DNA from: Candidatus Ventrousia excrementavium
Lineage (GTDB): Bacteria > Bacillota > Clostridia > Oscillospirales > Butyricicoccaceae
Direction of reading: 5' to 3'
DNA: 40,241 bases
Assembly: GCA_018714845.1 (NCBI GenBank)
Contig: DVMR01000050.1
Span: forward strand, 1-40,241
The notes below the pieces were generated by a model that had not been told where the DNA came from, did not search any database, and worked only from the letters and a program-made list of their open reading frames with translations. The translations under genes were made by a program, and so were the position numbers. Position 1 is the stretch's first letter; each line of letters begins with the position of its first letter. Shown piece by piece: positions 1 to 8,018 of the stretch.

Positions 1-232
1 ACAGGGCCCTGCGTCATCCTCGCGAAGCGAGATTGTTTCCCCACCGCAAACGCTCCGCTGGTTTGCGTCGGGGCCCCCTTCAATGAATACTCGCTCGGCG
101 GAATGAATCCGCCGGCTCGATACGCGCGACCCCGCGCGCCCCACCTTCGGTGGGTCCCAAGGCGGCACACTTTTATTGCTTCACACCGGCGCAAGCCACA
201 GGGTCCTGCGTCATCCTCGCGAAGCGAGATTG
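1..232. repeat. Direct repeat pair, about 35 bp, in a gene-free region
   Basis: Positions 1-35 and 198-232 carry the same 35-base sequence with one C/T difference, 197 bases apart. Each copy contains the small palindrome CTCGCGAAGCGAG. Between them lie two further hairpins (about 97-115, CGGCGGA/TCCGCCG, and about 140-156, CCCACC/GGTGGG). No credible gene is seen here. It may be a family of intergenic repeats in this genome; the left copy reaches the window edge, so its full extent is unknown. Confidence 0.6.
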
Positions 233-348
233 ACGCCCCAAGCACGTCTCTTCAGCTGTGAATTGATTCAGCGGTACAGTCGCCGCGCGACTTAAGGCGG
301 CCCGTCCGCCGTTCGCGCGGCAAAGGTCACATAAAGGGCATTTTTTGG

Positions 349-394
349 TTCTTTTTGTTGCTCGTGACAAAAAGAACAGCCGGCAAGCGCCGGC
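349..394. repeat. Adjacent inverted repeats in intergenic DNA
   Basis: A perfect 10-bp stem (349-358 with 367-376, TTCTTTTTGT / ACAAAAAGAA, 8-base loop) is followed at once by a 6-bp GCCGGC stem (379-394). A minus-strand open frame runs through 173-439, but its low-complexity basic translation reads like repeat DNA, so I do not call a gene. From about 233 to 484 I see only this repeat material. Confidence 0.5.
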
Positions 395-484
395 AGGCGA
401 TTGGCTCCGCCAGCCTTTGACATGGGCCGTGTAGAGCACAAACCTTCCTGTACCCGCAGGCGCAATGGCCCCGACAGATCGGTG

Positions 485-514
485 TTGACGACGCAGGTTC
501 CTTCATGATATACT
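485..514 (+). promoter_or_regulatory. Sigma-70-type promoter of tRNA-Leu
   Basis: A -35 box TTGACG (485-490), 18-bp spacer and -10 box TATACT (509-514) place a start near 521, eight bases before the mature tRNA. Confidence 0.7.
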
Positions 515-528
515 AAAGATTACGACAG

Positions 529-615
529 GCTGGTGTGGCGGAACAGGCAGACGCCCGGGACTTAAAATCCCGTGAGGTAACACTCGTACCGGTTCGATCC
601 CGGTCACCAGCACCA
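529..615 (+). tRNA. tRNA-Leu (anticodon UAA)
   Basis: The acceptor stem GCTGGTG pairs with CACCAGC. The anticodon stem CGGGA/TCCCG holds loop CTTAAAA with anticodon TAA. A long variable arm (GTGAG/CTC type) and the T-loop GTTCGATCC are present. The 3' CCA is encoded (613-615). The long variable arm fits a class II tRNA and the anticodon identifies leucine. Confidence 0.95.
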
Positions 616-616
616 G

Positions 617-650
617 AAAGGGCTGCGCCAAAAGCGCAGCCCTTTTTTCA
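617..650 (+). terminator. Intrinsic terminator of tRNA-Leu
   Basis: The stem AAGGGCTGCGC / GCGCAGCCCTT with a short AAAA loop is followed by a run of T, directly downstream of the tRNA. Confidence 0.9.
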
Positions 651-660
651 TATATAAAAA

Positions 661-698
661 CAAAAGCCCCGCAATCGCAGTGATTGCAGGGCCTTTTG
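661..698 (-). terminator. Intrinsic terminator of tRNA-Sec
   Basis: On the minus strand a stem CAAAAGGCCCTGCAATC / GATTGCGGGGCTTTTG (one mismatch) sits just after the tRNA-Sec 3' end, followed by TTTTTA. It lies back to back with the tRNA-Leu terminator, so the two units converge here. Confidence 0.85.
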
Positions 699-700
699 TC

Positions 701-797
701 TGGCGGGAATATGTGGGAATCGAACCCACCTAGGAGGCTCCTAACCCCCATCACTGGTTTTGAAGACCAGGGGGCACACCAGCACCCATCTACTCCC
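701..797 (-). tRNA. selC: Selenocysteine tRNA (anticodon UCA)
   Basis: This is a 97-nt tRNA with anticodon loop CTTCAAA (anticodon TCA, reading UGA), a very long variable arm, the T-arm GTGGG-TTCGATT-CCCAC and an encoded GCCA end. The long acceptor arm and unusual length are hallmarks of bacterial tRNA-Sec. It is charged with serine and converted to selenocysteine by SelA, then delivered to the ribosome by SelB; both genes lie just upstream on the same strand. The innermost pair of the 8-bp acceptor stem appears mismatched. Confidence 0.95.
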
Positions 798-845
798 GTA
801 CTGTCGGGTGCTCCCACCCCGGCGGGCAAGAACACTCGTTTTGTT

Positions 846-874
846 ATTATAACACATTTTTTACAGATTGGCAA
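846..874 (-). promoter_or_regulatory. Promoter of tRNA-Sec
   Basis: Minus-strand -35 TTGCCA (869-874), 17-bp spacer and perfect -10 TATAAT (846-851), between selB and the tRNA. Transcription would begin about 40 bases before the tRNA, so selC can be transcribed independently of selAB. Confidence 0.8.
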
Positions 875-943
875 GCCTGTCCATCGACTTTTCCTGTACA
901 CCAACCGCCGGCCTCTTATGCGGCCCGGGAACATCGACGCCGC

Positions 944-2857
944 CTATGCCAGAACGCGGGCGTCGCCGATTTTTTTGGTGAACTTCTGTCTGTCAAAGTA
1001 TTCGAGCAGAGCGACGGCAAACTTGCGTGATGTGCCCAGCAGGTCGCGGAATTCAGCCAGTGTCATCTGACCGTTTTTGCCGATGGTCTCGCGGCAGACC
1101 TCGCGCGCCTTTTCAACGCACTGGGCATCCATATAAATCTGCGCGTCGAGACGCACCAGCGCGCCGTCGCCAATCATGGCAGTCAGCACCTGGTCAATCT
1201 GCCGGACCTTTTTGTACTTTTCCAACACCTCGTCGGTTGCAGGCGGTGCAAAGGCCGCTTCGCGGTACAGTTTTTGCAGCTCGGCGGTCAGCTTTTCCAG
1301 CTCTTCGCTCAGCTCGACCTTAAAGGACTGAACCGACACAAGGCCCTTGACCTCTTTAATGGCCTTCTGCGCGATAAAAATATCGATCAGTGCGTCGACC
1401 TGCGCCAGTTCGGCCCGCGGCAGCAAACGCGAGCGCAGCTCCTCGCGGCGCATACCGCCCTTGAGGGGCTGCTGCTTGTGGAATTCGGTCAGAATATCGA
1501 GCGCCCTGCGCTTGACAGCCTGTGCATAGTCGCGGTGCACATACCGGCCGCCACCGACCGGCAGGACGCGGCCGCCCTCTTCCAGCGACGCGAGCAGCTG
1601 CTGTGTGCGTTCAGCGCGGCGCCCCAGAAGCGGCGCATAAAACTCCGCGGTCTCAAATCCCGCGCTGTGCTCGCGCACCAGCACCTCGAGCCTCTGCTCG
1701 TCGCTGCCCGTCTCCTTGACGCTCAGGTCTGCCAGCGCCTGCTCGTCAAAGCGCTTGTGCTTGAAGGGGTCGGGGTCCAGAACAACGCCGCCGCCCACCG
1801 TTTCAAGCGGCGAGTAAAACCGCACGACAAAGCGGTCGCCCGCCTTGAGCGAGACATCTTCCTCAAACCGCAGCTGGGCATAGCACTGCGCACCCGCGCC
1901 GATCTCTTCGGCGTCGAGCAGAATGACCTTGCACAAAACCTCGCGCGAGCCGTGGTAAAAGTGCAGGCGCGAATTGTTTTTGACCGTGCGGTCGCTGCCC
2001 GGCAGCAGGCGCAGCCGGACATCCGCCATCATGGACACGGGCAGCGAGCCGCAGGGAGCGAGCACGCTGCCGCGGTCGACCTCGCCTTTTTTCAGCCCCG
2101 CCAGGTTGACAGCCACACGCTGCCCGGCATAAGCCCGCTCGGTCGGCTGGGAATGGACCTGCAGTCCGCGCGCGCGGGTCGTCCGCTGCGCGGGATAAAC
2201 CATGATTTCTTCGCCCTCGTCAAGCGTACCCTCGATCAGGGTCCCGGTGATGACGGTGCCGAAGCCTTCCATGGAAAAAACGCGGTCCACCGGGATGCGG
2301 AAGGCTGCGTCGAGGTTTTTGCCCGCGCCCTTTTGAATCATGTCAAACAGAATGCCGCGCAGCTCGTCAATGCCCTGCCCTGTGTAAGACGAGACATTGA
2401 CCATCGGCGCACCCTCTAAAAAGGTGCCGCGCACCCGCTCGGCCACGTCCTCGCGCACCAGCTCGAGCCAGTCGGGGTCCACGGTGTCGACCTTTGTGAT
2501 GACAATGACGCCCTGCGCAATGCCGAGCAGGGACAAAATCCCCAGGTGCTCGACGGTCTGCGGCATGACGCCCTCGTCTGCGGCCACGACCAGCATGGCG
2601 ATATCAATGCCGCCCGCGCCGGCCAGCATGTTCTTGATGAATTTTTCGTGCCCCGGCACGTCGATAATGCCCGCCCGGCGTCCGTCGGGCAGGTCAAGGT
2701 AGGCAAAGCCCAGCTCGATGGTGATGCCGCGCTTTTTCTCTTCCTGCAGGCGGTCGGTGTCAATGCCCGTCAGGGCGCGAATCAGGCAGGTTTTGCCGTG
2801 GTCGACATGCCCTGCCGTGCCGATAATGATATTGCTGACCGATTGATCTGTCGTCAT
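944..2857 (-). CDS. selB: Selenocysteine-specific elongation factor SelB
   Basis: SelB is the GTPase that brings Sec-tRNA-Sec to UGA codons followed by a SECIS hairpin in the mRNA. The 637-aa protein has the G1 loop [11 protein letters not shown] (residues 13-23), the switch region with DVPGHEKF (66-73) and the G4 motif TKVD (121-124), followed by elongation-factor beta-barrel domains. The basic C-terminal third contains the winged-helix repeats that bind SECIS RNA. Its length matches the family. Its ATG overlaps the selA stop in an ATGA, so translation is coupled. The order selA-selB-selC on one strand is a classic arrangement; selD is not in the window. Confidence 0.96.
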   Translation of the reverse strand: MTTDQSVSNIIIGTAGHVDHGKTCLIRALTGIDTDRLQEEKKRGITIELGFAYLDLPDGRRAGIIDVPGHEKFIKNMLAGAGGIDIAMLVVAADEGVMPQTVEHLGILSLLGIAQGVIVITKVDTVDPDWLELVREDVAERVRGTFLEGAPMVNVSSYTGQGIDELRGILFDMIQKGAGKNLDAAFRIPVDRVFSMEGFGTVITGTLIEGTLDEGEEIMVYPAQRTTRARGLQVHSQPTERAYAGQRVAVNLAGLKKGEVDRGSVLAPCGSLPVSMMADVRLRLLPGSDRTVKNNSRLHFYHGSREVLCKVILLDAEEIGAGAQCYAQLRFEEDVSLKAGDRFVVRFYSPLETVGGGVVLDPDPFKHKRFDEQALADLSVKETGSDEQRLEVLVREHSAGFETAEFYAPLLGRRAERTQQLLASLEEGGRVLPVGGGRYVHRDYAQAVKRRALDILTEFHKQQPLKGGMRREELRSRLLPRAELAQVDALIDIFIAQKAIKEVKGLVSVQSFKVELSEELEKLTAELQKLYREAAFAPPATDEVLEKYKKVRQIDQVLTAMIGDGALVRLDAQIYMDAQCVEKAREVCRETIGKNGQMTLAEFRDLLGTSRKFAVALLEYFDRQKFTKKIGDARVLA

Positions 2858-4236
2858 TTGCCAAAAACCTCCGTCACAGCGGCGGCCAGCTCGTCGCTGT
2901 CGCCGGGCAGCAGCGTCCGCATATCAAGCAGCAGACGGTCGTGGGCAATGCGGCCGACAACGGGAACGTCCCGGCCGCGCAGGCGCTCGTCGAGCGCAGC
3001 GGCCGAAATCCGGGCGTCGTCAATGGCAACGCACCAGGTGGGCAGCAGGCGCGTCGGCACGCTGCCGCCCCCGACCTGACCGCTTTCGGGAACGCACTGG
3101 CAGCTGACGCCGCCGTCCTTCAGGCGGGCGCACAGCGCTTCGGCGCGGCCACGCAGCGCTTCTTCGGGCAGAGAGAGCATTTCAAGGATGGGGATGCGCA
3201 GATAGGGCTTTTCGCTGTCCTGATAAACGCGCAGCGTCGCCTCGAGCGCAGCCAGCGTCATTTTGTCGATACGCAACGCGCGCGTCAGCGGATTTTTCTT
3301 CATCTGGTCAATATACTGCTTTTTGCCGACGATAATGCCGGCCTGCGGACCGCCCAGCAGCTTGTCCCCGCTGAAGCAGACGACGTCGGCCCCCGACGCC
3401 ATGGCCTGCGCCACGGTGGGCTCGTCGCCCAGACCGGTGCGCTGCGGGTCGCACAAAGCACCCGAGCCCAGGTCATAGAGCATGGGCAGTCCGTGCTCGT
3501 GGGCCAGCCCGGCCAGTTCGGCGGCCGGGACCTCTTCTGTAAAGCCCAGGATGCGGTAATTGCTGGTGTGGACCTTCAAAATAGCGGCCGTCTGCTCGCC
3601 GATGGCAGAGACATAGTCCTGCGGATGGGTCTTGTTGGTGGTGCCGACCTCGCGCAGAAGGCCGCCGCTCATTTCCATGATTTCAGGCACGCGGAACGAA
3701 CCGCCGATTTCGACGAGCTCGCCGCGCGACACCACGGCCTCGCGGCCGCGGACCAGGGTGCTGAGCACCAGAAGCACGGCCGCGGCATTGTTGTTGACGA
3801 CCATGGCGCTTTCACAGCCGAGCAGGCTGCACAAAAGCGCGTCAACGTGGCTGTATCGGCTGCCGCGGCGGCCTGCCGCGGCGTCATATTCCAGGGTGTT
3901 GTACCGGCGGGCGACGTCTGCGGCGGCCTGCGCCGCCTCCTCGCACAGCGGAGCGCGGCCCAGGTTGGTGTGCAGCACCACGCCCGTGGCGTTGACAACG
4001 CGGCGCAGCGACGGGCGCTGTCCGCGTTCGAGCGCGTGCACGCAGCTTTGGGCGACAGCGTCGGGCGAGACATCAGGCTCTCCCCCGGCCAGAATGTCGC
4101 GCCGCAAATCGTCGATGGCAGCGCGGACATGAGCGGCCGCCAGGTCGTGGCCCCAGCGGTCAGCGGCGCTGCGCAGGGCAGTCAGGCGCAGGACTTCGTC
4201 AATCTGCGGCAGGCGCCGCAAAAGCTCTTTGTTCAT
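2854..4236 (-). CDS. selA: L-seryl-tRNA(Sec) selenium transferase SelA
   Basis: SelA is a PLP enzyme that converts Ser-tRNA-Sec to Sec-tRNA-Sec using selenophosphate. The 460 residues match the bacterial family length. The motif SGDKLLGGPQAG carries the probable PLP-binding lysine at residue 292. The conserved N-terminal stretch around VNATGVVLHTNLGRAPL (81-97) and the GTTNKTH segment (198-204) are also present. The ATG is preceded by an ideal AAGGAGG seven bases away. It is the first gene of the selAB unit and has its own promoter upstream. Confidence 0.97.
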   Translation of the reverse strand: MNKELLRRLPQIDEVLRLTALRSAADRWGHDLAAAHVRAAIDDLRRDILAGGEPDVSPDAVAQSCVHALERGQRPSLRRVVNATGVVLHTNLGRAPLCEEAAQAAADVARRYNTLEYDAAAGRRGSRYSHVDALLCSLLGCESAMVVNNNAAAVLLVLSTLVRGREAVVSRGELVEIGGSFRVPEIMEMSGGLLREVGTTNKTHPQDYVSAIGEQTAAILKVHTSNYRILGFTEEVPAAELAGLAHEHGLPMLYDLGSGALCDPQRTGLGDEPTVAQAMASGADVVCFSGDKLLGGPQAGIIVGKKQYIDQMKKNPLTRALRIDKMTLAALEATLRVYQDSEKPYLRIPILEMLSLPEEALRGRAEALCARLKDGGVSCQCVPESGQVGGGSVPTRLLPTWCVAIDDARISAAALDERLRGRDVPVVGRIAHDRLLLDMRTLLPGDSDELAAAVTEVFGK

Positions 4237-4280
4237 GGCGTTCCTCCTTGCTGCGGCGCCCGGCGCCGCCTGTGGTACCC

Positions 4281-4309
4281 ATTATACCCGTTTTTTCCAG
4301 CCTGCGCAA
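4281..4309 (-). promoter_or_regulatory. Promoter of selAB
   Basis: Perfect -10 TATAAT (4281-4286) with 17-bp spacing to a weak -35 TTGCGC (4304-4309) on the minus strand, about 45 bp before the selA start. Confidence 0.6.
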
Positions 4310-4336
4310 GGGTCTGCCCCGTGCGCGCGCAACAGA

Positions 4337-4359
4337 AAAGCGCCCTCACAGGGCGCTTT
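4337..4359 (-). terminator. Intrinsic terminator after the GNAT gene
   Basis: A perfect 9-bp stem AAAGCGCCC/GGGCGCTTT with a TGTGA loop, followed on the minus strand by TTTTCTGTT. It separates the XpaC/GNAT unit from the selA promoter. Confidence 0.75.
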
Positions 4360-4400
4360 GCATAAGAGTGCGGCTTTTGCCCATGCGTCAGGCGCACCGA

Positions 4401-4944
4401 TCACAGCTCGAGCCGCATATGGACCACTTCCTGAAAGCCGGACAGGCGTGAATAAAAGCCTTTGGGGTTTCTGCCGTATTCAACAAACCCCGCTTTTTTA
4501 TACATGGACAGCGCGCGCATTTTCGGCTACCGCATTGAGCTCGAGCTGGACATATCCCGCAGTCCTGGCACATTCGATGCACGCCGAAAGCAGCGCCGTT
4601 CCAATTCCCAGCCCCCAGTATTCCCGGGCAACGCTGATGCCGAACACGGCGCGATGCCGCACCTTGTATTTCGTGCCCGCCGCCGCGACCCCCGCACTCC
4701 CTGCGACCGCGCCGCCGACCACGGCGAGCATTTCAATTTCGTTTGGGCTTTCTTCTTTTGCCCGCAAAAGCCGGCCTTCCTGCGCCGCGTCAGCGCTGCC
4801 CTCGTCCGGGTAAGACAGCAGATAGTCGGTCTGCCCGTGCGTCAGGCGCCAAAGGTCGACGACCGCCTGGCCGTCGCTTTCCGTCCCGTTTCTCAGGCAG
4901 CATTCCCTGCCGTCTTTCAGCTTGACCGTTCTGTTGTACCGCAT
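4401..4944 (-). pseudogene. GNAT-family N-acetyltransferase, frameshifted near its C-terminus
   Basis: GNAT enzymes transfer acetyl groups from acetyl-CoA to amines; the substrate cannot be read here. From ATG 4944 (preceded by AAGGGG) the frame encodes a typical GNAT core, with the CoA-binding loop around REYWGLGIGTALL and the next helix/strand ending AVAENARA. At the run GCGCGCGC (4511-4518) the frame then hits a stop at 4498. Shifting by two bases restores the expected GNAT ending, with MYKKAGFVEYGR and a stop at 4401-4403. Loss of one GC unit from a GC repeat explains this exactly. It could be true inactivation, slippage-based on/off switching or an assembly error. It probably shares a transcript with the XpaC-like gene upstream. 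Confidence 0.75.
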
Positions 4945-5056
4945 ACCTGCCCCTTCACAGCCGGCCGCCGACGTGCGGCAAGGCCGGAAAAAAGCGGGAA
5001 AGAGGCCGCCGGCCCCCTGCCCGCTCTTTGTTGTATTAACGCGCCCGGGCACCGTT

Positions 5057-6271
5057 TCACTGGGCCTTTTTGGGCAGAAAATCCTCGATTTTGAGCTCTG
5101 CGGGCGCCATCATGCTCTCAAGCACGCTGATGTCGGTCGAGACGTCGAGCGCCTCGTCATCAAACAGCATGTCAAGCTGGTTTTCAAACCCGCGCACCAG
5201 TGAATCCATGACCTCTTCGACTTCGTGCATGGCCGAGCGGATGTTGTCGCCCTTGACCCCCTGCTGCTCAAAGCGGGCATAGGACTCGCAGATTTTGATG
5301 GTCCGGGGCAGGTAATGCGCGCGGAAGCGCCGCACGCGGGCCTCTTTTTCGGGATGCGCCTCAACATAGGCAAAAATCTTGTGGGTCAGCTCTTCGAGAC
5401 GGTCCATGCAGGCCGAGACATGCTCGTCGGCGATGCTGTCGTTGAGAAGGCGCAGCTGCGCTTCCTCGGGGTAGCGGTCCTGGCTGTCTGCGGCCGGGAC
5501 TGCGTCCGGCTCGTCATGCCGCACGTCACGGCGGGGCGCGGCGGCATGGCATGCGACAAAGCAGCGCTCCGCCAGGTCCAGATAGGTCTCGTCGCCGAAA
5601 CAGCCCAGGCGAATCATGTCCTGCAGGTCGTCGACAACGGTTTCGTACGGCCGTCCGGTGGCCGAAGCAATAAAGTCGAGGGACAAAAGCTGGCTTTCGC
5701 CGATAACGGCCAGGTAGTCGGCATAGCGCTCGGCACGGCGGCGGCGGCGCTCAGCGACCAGAATCAGGGCCACGCCGCAGGCGGCAAAACCGAGCCAGCG
5801 CAAAAGCTCCCAGAAGTCGTAAAAGTCAAATCCAAGCCGTATCAACCATTCCAGCGGCTCGGCCATGCCGAACAACCCGGCGACAATCAGGCAGACGCCC
5901 CCGATGCGCAGGGGCATGACGCCGCGTGCGCTGACCGGTGCACGGTTCGGGCGGCCGGCGTTTGTCTGCTGCACAGCGCGCGGTTCAGGCTGCTGCCCGG
6001 CCGGCGGCACGGGCGCAGACTGACGCTGCTCAACCGGCGGCACGGGGGTCCACTGTCCATCCGGGCGGCGCATGGTCATGGGCTGCCGCTCTGCGGGGCG
6101 GGCCGGGCGCATCGGGCGCACGGACGATGACGGCGGAGCCTCAAACGCTTTTTTCAGATTGATGACGAGCAAAATAACGCCGACCGGGAAAAAGACCCAC
6201 AGCATAATCAGCGTGATAATCCAGCTCCCGACGTCTGTGCGGCCGCGGCCGCTGCCTGACTGATTGCTCAT
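5057..6271 (-). CDS. XpaC-family membrane protein (5-bromo-4-chloroindolyl phosphate hydrolysis family)
   Basis: A 404-aa protein counted from ATG 6271 (MSNQSGSGRG), with a first hydrophobic segment at about residues 15-40 (WIITLIMLWVFFPVGVILLV). A Pro/Arg/Gln-rich linker follows, then two further hydrophobic segments at about 120-185, and a soluble helical C-terminal half with the xpaC-type region around ISVLESMMAPAELKIEDF. The family often pairs with TelA-like proteins and its biochemical role is unclear; the name comes from an old indicator phenotype. I place it by overall layout and C-terminal signature. The longer open frame upstream of 6271 lacks a ribosome site, whereas AGGAG lies 14 bases before the chosen ATG. 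Confidence 0.7.
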   Translation of the reverse strand: MSNQSGSGRGRTDVGSWIITLIMLWVFFPVGVILLVINLKKAFEAPPSSSVRPMRPARPAERQPMTMRRPDGQWTPVPPVEQRQSAPVPPAGQQPEPRAVQQTNAGRPNRAPVSARGVMPLRIGGVCLIVAGLFGMAEPLEWLIRLGFDFYDFWELLRWLGFAACGVALILVAERRRRRAERYADYLAVIGESQLLSLDFIASATGRPYETVVDDLQDMIRLGCFGDETYLDLAERCFVACHAAAPRRDVRHDEPDAVPAADSQDRYPEEAQLRLLNDSIADEHVSACMDRLEELTHKIFAYVEAHPEKEARVRRFRAHYLPRTIKICESYARFEQQGVKGDNIRSAMHEVEEVMDSLVRGFENQLDMLFDDEALDVSTDISVLESMMAPAELKIEDFLPKKAQ

Positions 6272-6317
6272 AGCCTGCTTTGCAACTCCTAAACGATTGA
6301 TGTCTGATGATGTCTTT

Positions 6318-6346
6318 ATTATATCCCATCTGCGGGAACTGTGCAA
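6318..6346 (-). promoter_or_regulatory. Promoter of the XpaC-like gene
   Basis: Perfect -10 TATAAT (6318-6323) and a partial -35 TTGCAC (6341-6346) with a 17-bp spacer on the minus strand, about 45 bp upstream of the gene. Confidence 0.6.
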
Positions 6347-6481
6347 ATTAAATGCACATTAAAAATTCAAAATCAACAGTAATTATCATACCACAAACAG
6401 CGCGGTTACACAATAAAACCTTTAAAAACCGTGAACTTTTTGCCTTTCGTAACTTTTCACAACAAATAGTGCGTTAGTAAC
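6347..6481. other. AT-rich host/prophage junction
   Basis: This 135-base AT-rich stretch separates the last host gene from the first prophage terminator. The left attachment site should lie here, but the partner site is outside the window, so no core can be defined. No gene is seen. Confidence 0.45.
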
Positions 6482-6511
6482 AAAAAAACCCCTTCCCAAA
6501 GCGGGAAGGGG
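6482..6511 (-). terminator. Terminator at the prophage lysis-gene end
   Basis: Perfect 9-bp stem CCCCTTCCC/GGGAAGGGG (6489-6511, 5-base loop) followed on the minus strand by seven T. It closes the prophage late transcript right after the endolysin. Confidence 0.9.
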
Positions 6512-6516
6512 ATTCC

Positions 6517-7799
6517 TCACACGCCGAACACAGTATACCGCGGGCTGCGGTTCTCGGCGTCCTTGTCCACGACGTCGGGCGGCGCGTACAGAAGACTGTT
6601 TACAACCTCGACGGCCTGCCGGTGCGGCTTGTCATACTTGCCCGCGTACAGGTACGGGTCGGCCAGCACAAGCCGGCCGTCGGGGGCCTCAGCCAGCACG
6701 ACAAGGTAATGCCCGCTGTCCGAAAACACGCCCTTGTGTCCTGTACGGTCGCCGCCTACGTTGGCCACAGCGATGCTGCCCTGCTCCAGCGCCCGCGACA
6801 GCACGCCCATGTCCGTGCCGCCGGGCACGCGCGCGCCGTGCTCAAGGGCAAAATCCGCCGACTTTTCGAGCGGGAACGGATACCCCAGCAGCGTCTCGAC
6901 GACCATGCTGGCGCAGGTCGGGCCGCAGCCGGACGTTTTGACCGTCGCGCTTTCATACCCCGGCGCGGGGTATGGGATTTCGGGGTAGTCTCGCTGGTTA
7001 TAGACTACCCCTGGGTAAAACCCTCGAGCGACCGCACAAAGGCGTCACGCGGGCCGCTCGGCGTCGGATAGGTTACGGGAATCAAAAGATTCTGCGTAAT
7101 CTGCCCGAGCGTGCACCGGTCGTTTTTGTCGATATACCGGTTCTTCTCTTCAACGCCGGCCGCCGTGTACACCGGCTGCCGTTTGGTCGCAATGGCACGC
7201 AATGTGTTTCCCCCGCTTTCAGATTTTTTCAGGTAAATGCACAGGAACGCCGGGACTTTCCGGCCGCCTGTACAGCTGCCGTACACACCGGCGAACTGCA
7301 CCGACGCGCCGCCGTCGAGGTTGACGGCAAAGACGCATCCGCGGCCCAGCATCCCCTTGCAGGCCGTACCGGTCGAGCAGGCCGACGGGTCGGCGTCGTC
7401 AAAGCCCAGCACCACGAGGCTGTCCTCTGTCAGACCAACCAGCATCCGGCCGCGGCGCGCGGAATCGTTCAGGCCGTCGCGCACCTCGCCGTCGACGACA
7501 GCATAGCTGTACGGGCCGAGGTAGTGCAGGCAGCCGATGCCGTTGTCCCACGTCCTGACCGGCGTGCCGCCGTCCGGGAAGCCGATGCCCCACGCGGGCG
7601 CGGCTTTGACGCCGTAGACCGCGCCGCCGGCCACGATGCGCGACAGGATTTCGCCCGAGCGCAGGTTAAAGATGCTGGCGTTGATAACGAGGTCAGCCCC
7701 CGTCTGCGCCTGCACGGCCTGCGCCGTCGTCGGCTTGTCCGCGACAAAGCACTCGCAGCGGGCAAGCTCGGTAAAAGGTATTTGAATGTCGATTTTCAT
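6517..7799 (-). CDS. Endolysin-like fusion made by -1 frameshifting: phosphodiester glycosidase plus C39-like peptidase
   Basis: The full product would be about 427 aa: residues 1-261 in the zero frame (glycosidase domain) and 166 residues in the -1 frame from 7017 to 6517. The second half is a C39-like cysteine peptidase with SGCGPTCASM (catalytic Cys), SGHYLVV (His) and LADPYLY (Asp). That frame is open from a TGA at about 7039 and has no ATG, GTG or TTG before the catalytic Cys. The first ATG (6906) comes after it, so the peptidase cannot be made separately with its active site. A slippery heptamer and hairpin sit exactly in the overlap (6982-7023). A role in peptidoglycan cleavage at lysis is inferred from its place next to the holin. 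A single-base indel is the alternative. Confidence 0.7.
6982..7023 (-). promoter_or_regulatory. Programmed -1 frameshift signal in the endolysin mRNA
   Basis: The minus strand reads G GGT TTT in the zero frame (7023-7017), an X XXY YYZ heptamer, then five spacer bases. A perfect 9-bp stem GGGGTAGTC/GACTACCCC follows (7003-7011 with 6982-6990, 12-base loop). The stem includes the zero-frame stop codon. Heptamer, spacing and stem all match the standard layout of -1 frameshift sites. Confidence 0.7.
7005..7799 (-). CDS. Phosphodiester glycosidase (NAGPA/DUF2233-like) domain protein, zero-frame product
   Basis: 264 aa from ATG 7799, preceded by GGGGGACAACG. Motifs fit the NAGPA (N-acetylglucosamine-1-phosphodiester alpha-N-acetylglucosaminidase) fold: INASIFNLRSGE, the segment VYGVKAAPAWGIGF, and FAVNLDGGASVQF with the conserved Asp-Gly-Gly. 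In phages this domain is found in lysis and tail proteins and is thought to act on cell-wall polymers. The frame stops at 7005-7007, right inside the proposed frameshift hairpin. Without the shift the cell makes this domain alone; with it, the peptidase is appended. It is the last transcribed gene of the prophage. Confidence 0.8.
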   Translation of the reverse strand: MKIDIQIPFTELARCECFVADKPTTAQAVQAQTGADLVINASIFNLRSGEILSRIVAGGAVYGVKAAPAWGIGFPDGGTPVRTWDNGIGCLHYLGPYSYAVVDGEVRDGLNDSARRGRMLVGLTEDSLVVLGFDDADPSACSTGTACKGMLGRGCVFAVNLDGGASVQFAGVYGSCTGGRKVPAFLCIYLKKSESGGNTLRAIATKRQPVYTAAGVEEKNRYIDKNDRCTLGQITQNLLIPVTYPTPSGPRDAFVRSLEGFTQG

Positions 7800-7812
7800 C
7801 GTTGTCCCCCAT

Positions 7813-7841
7813 TTGACATTTGACCCGCAGGCGCGTATAAT
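7813..7841 (+). promoter_or_regulatory. Consensus promoter of antitoxin RNA 1
   Basis: TTGACA (7813-7818), exactly 17 bp, TATAAT (7836-7841): both boxes perfect. It reads against the prophage late operon, so its product is antisense. Confidence 0.85.
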
Positions 7842-7847
7842 AGGGAT

Positions 7848-7943
7848 AGAAAAAGGGCGCTGCCGATAGACGGTTCGTCCTCAAATAGTTAAGTCAAAGA
7901 AATGACCGCTATCTTTTGGACGAGAGGGCGGTCATTTTCTTTT
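7848..7943 (+). ncRNA. Putative antitoxin small RNA of type I module 1
   Basis: A transcript from the perfect promoter at 7813-7841 would begin near 7848 and end at the bidirectional terminator at about 7943, roughly 95 nt with no open frame. Its 3' half is complementary to the end of the toxin-1 mRNA, covering the stop codon and terminator. Its 5' part (GGCGCTGCC and GGTTCGTC) repeats the 5' leader of the toxin mRNA in the same sense. Convergent RNAs sharing one terminator resemble the par/Fst and clostridial prophage type I systems. Confidence 0.65.
7900..7937. terminator. Bidirectional terminator shared by toxin 1 and its antisense RNA
   Basis: Perfect 10-bp stem AAATGACCGC/GCGGTCATTT (7900-7909 with 7928-7937, 18-base loop). 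It is followed by TTTTCTTTT on plus and TTTCTTTGACTT on minus, so both convergent RNAs can end here. Confidence 0.8.
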
Positions 7944-8018
7944 GCTGATTTGAATAATCAAACCGGCAAAGCTGATAAGCATAAGCGTATAAGCAAAAAG
8001 CTCCGCATATGTAACCAT
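7932..8018 (-). CDS. Small hydrophobic toxin of a type I toxin-antitoxin module (holin-like toxin type)
   Basis: 28 aa: an N-terminal MVTYAELFAY, a single hydrophobic helix (about residues 9-23) and a short basic tail ISKRK. This is the layout of the Firmicutes putative holin-like toxin group, small membrane peptides that depolarise cells. The ATG at 8018 is preceded by AGGGGGTG with a six-base spacer; an in-frame ATG at 8024 is possible but too close to that site. It has its own promoter (8081-8110), and a convergent antisense RNA overlaps its 3' end. Family membership is inferred from features. Confidence 0.7.
   Translation of the reverse strand: MVTYAELFAYTLMLISFAGLIIQISKRK

Noticed and set aside
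173..439. 88-aa minus-strand frame in the left intergenic region
   Set aside because: Composition is basic and low-complexity, it runs through inverted repeats, and it has no ribosome site.
1274..4365. Long plus-strand open frames opposite selB and selA
   Set aside because: They are GC-driven shadows: no ribosome sites, repetitive Arg/Ala/Gln-rich translations, and the minus strand encodes clear SelB and SelA.
6517..6906. Peptidase as a separate gene starting at ATG 6906
   Set aside because: That start lies after the catalytic Cys motif, so the product could not be active. Upstream in the same frame there is no start codon.
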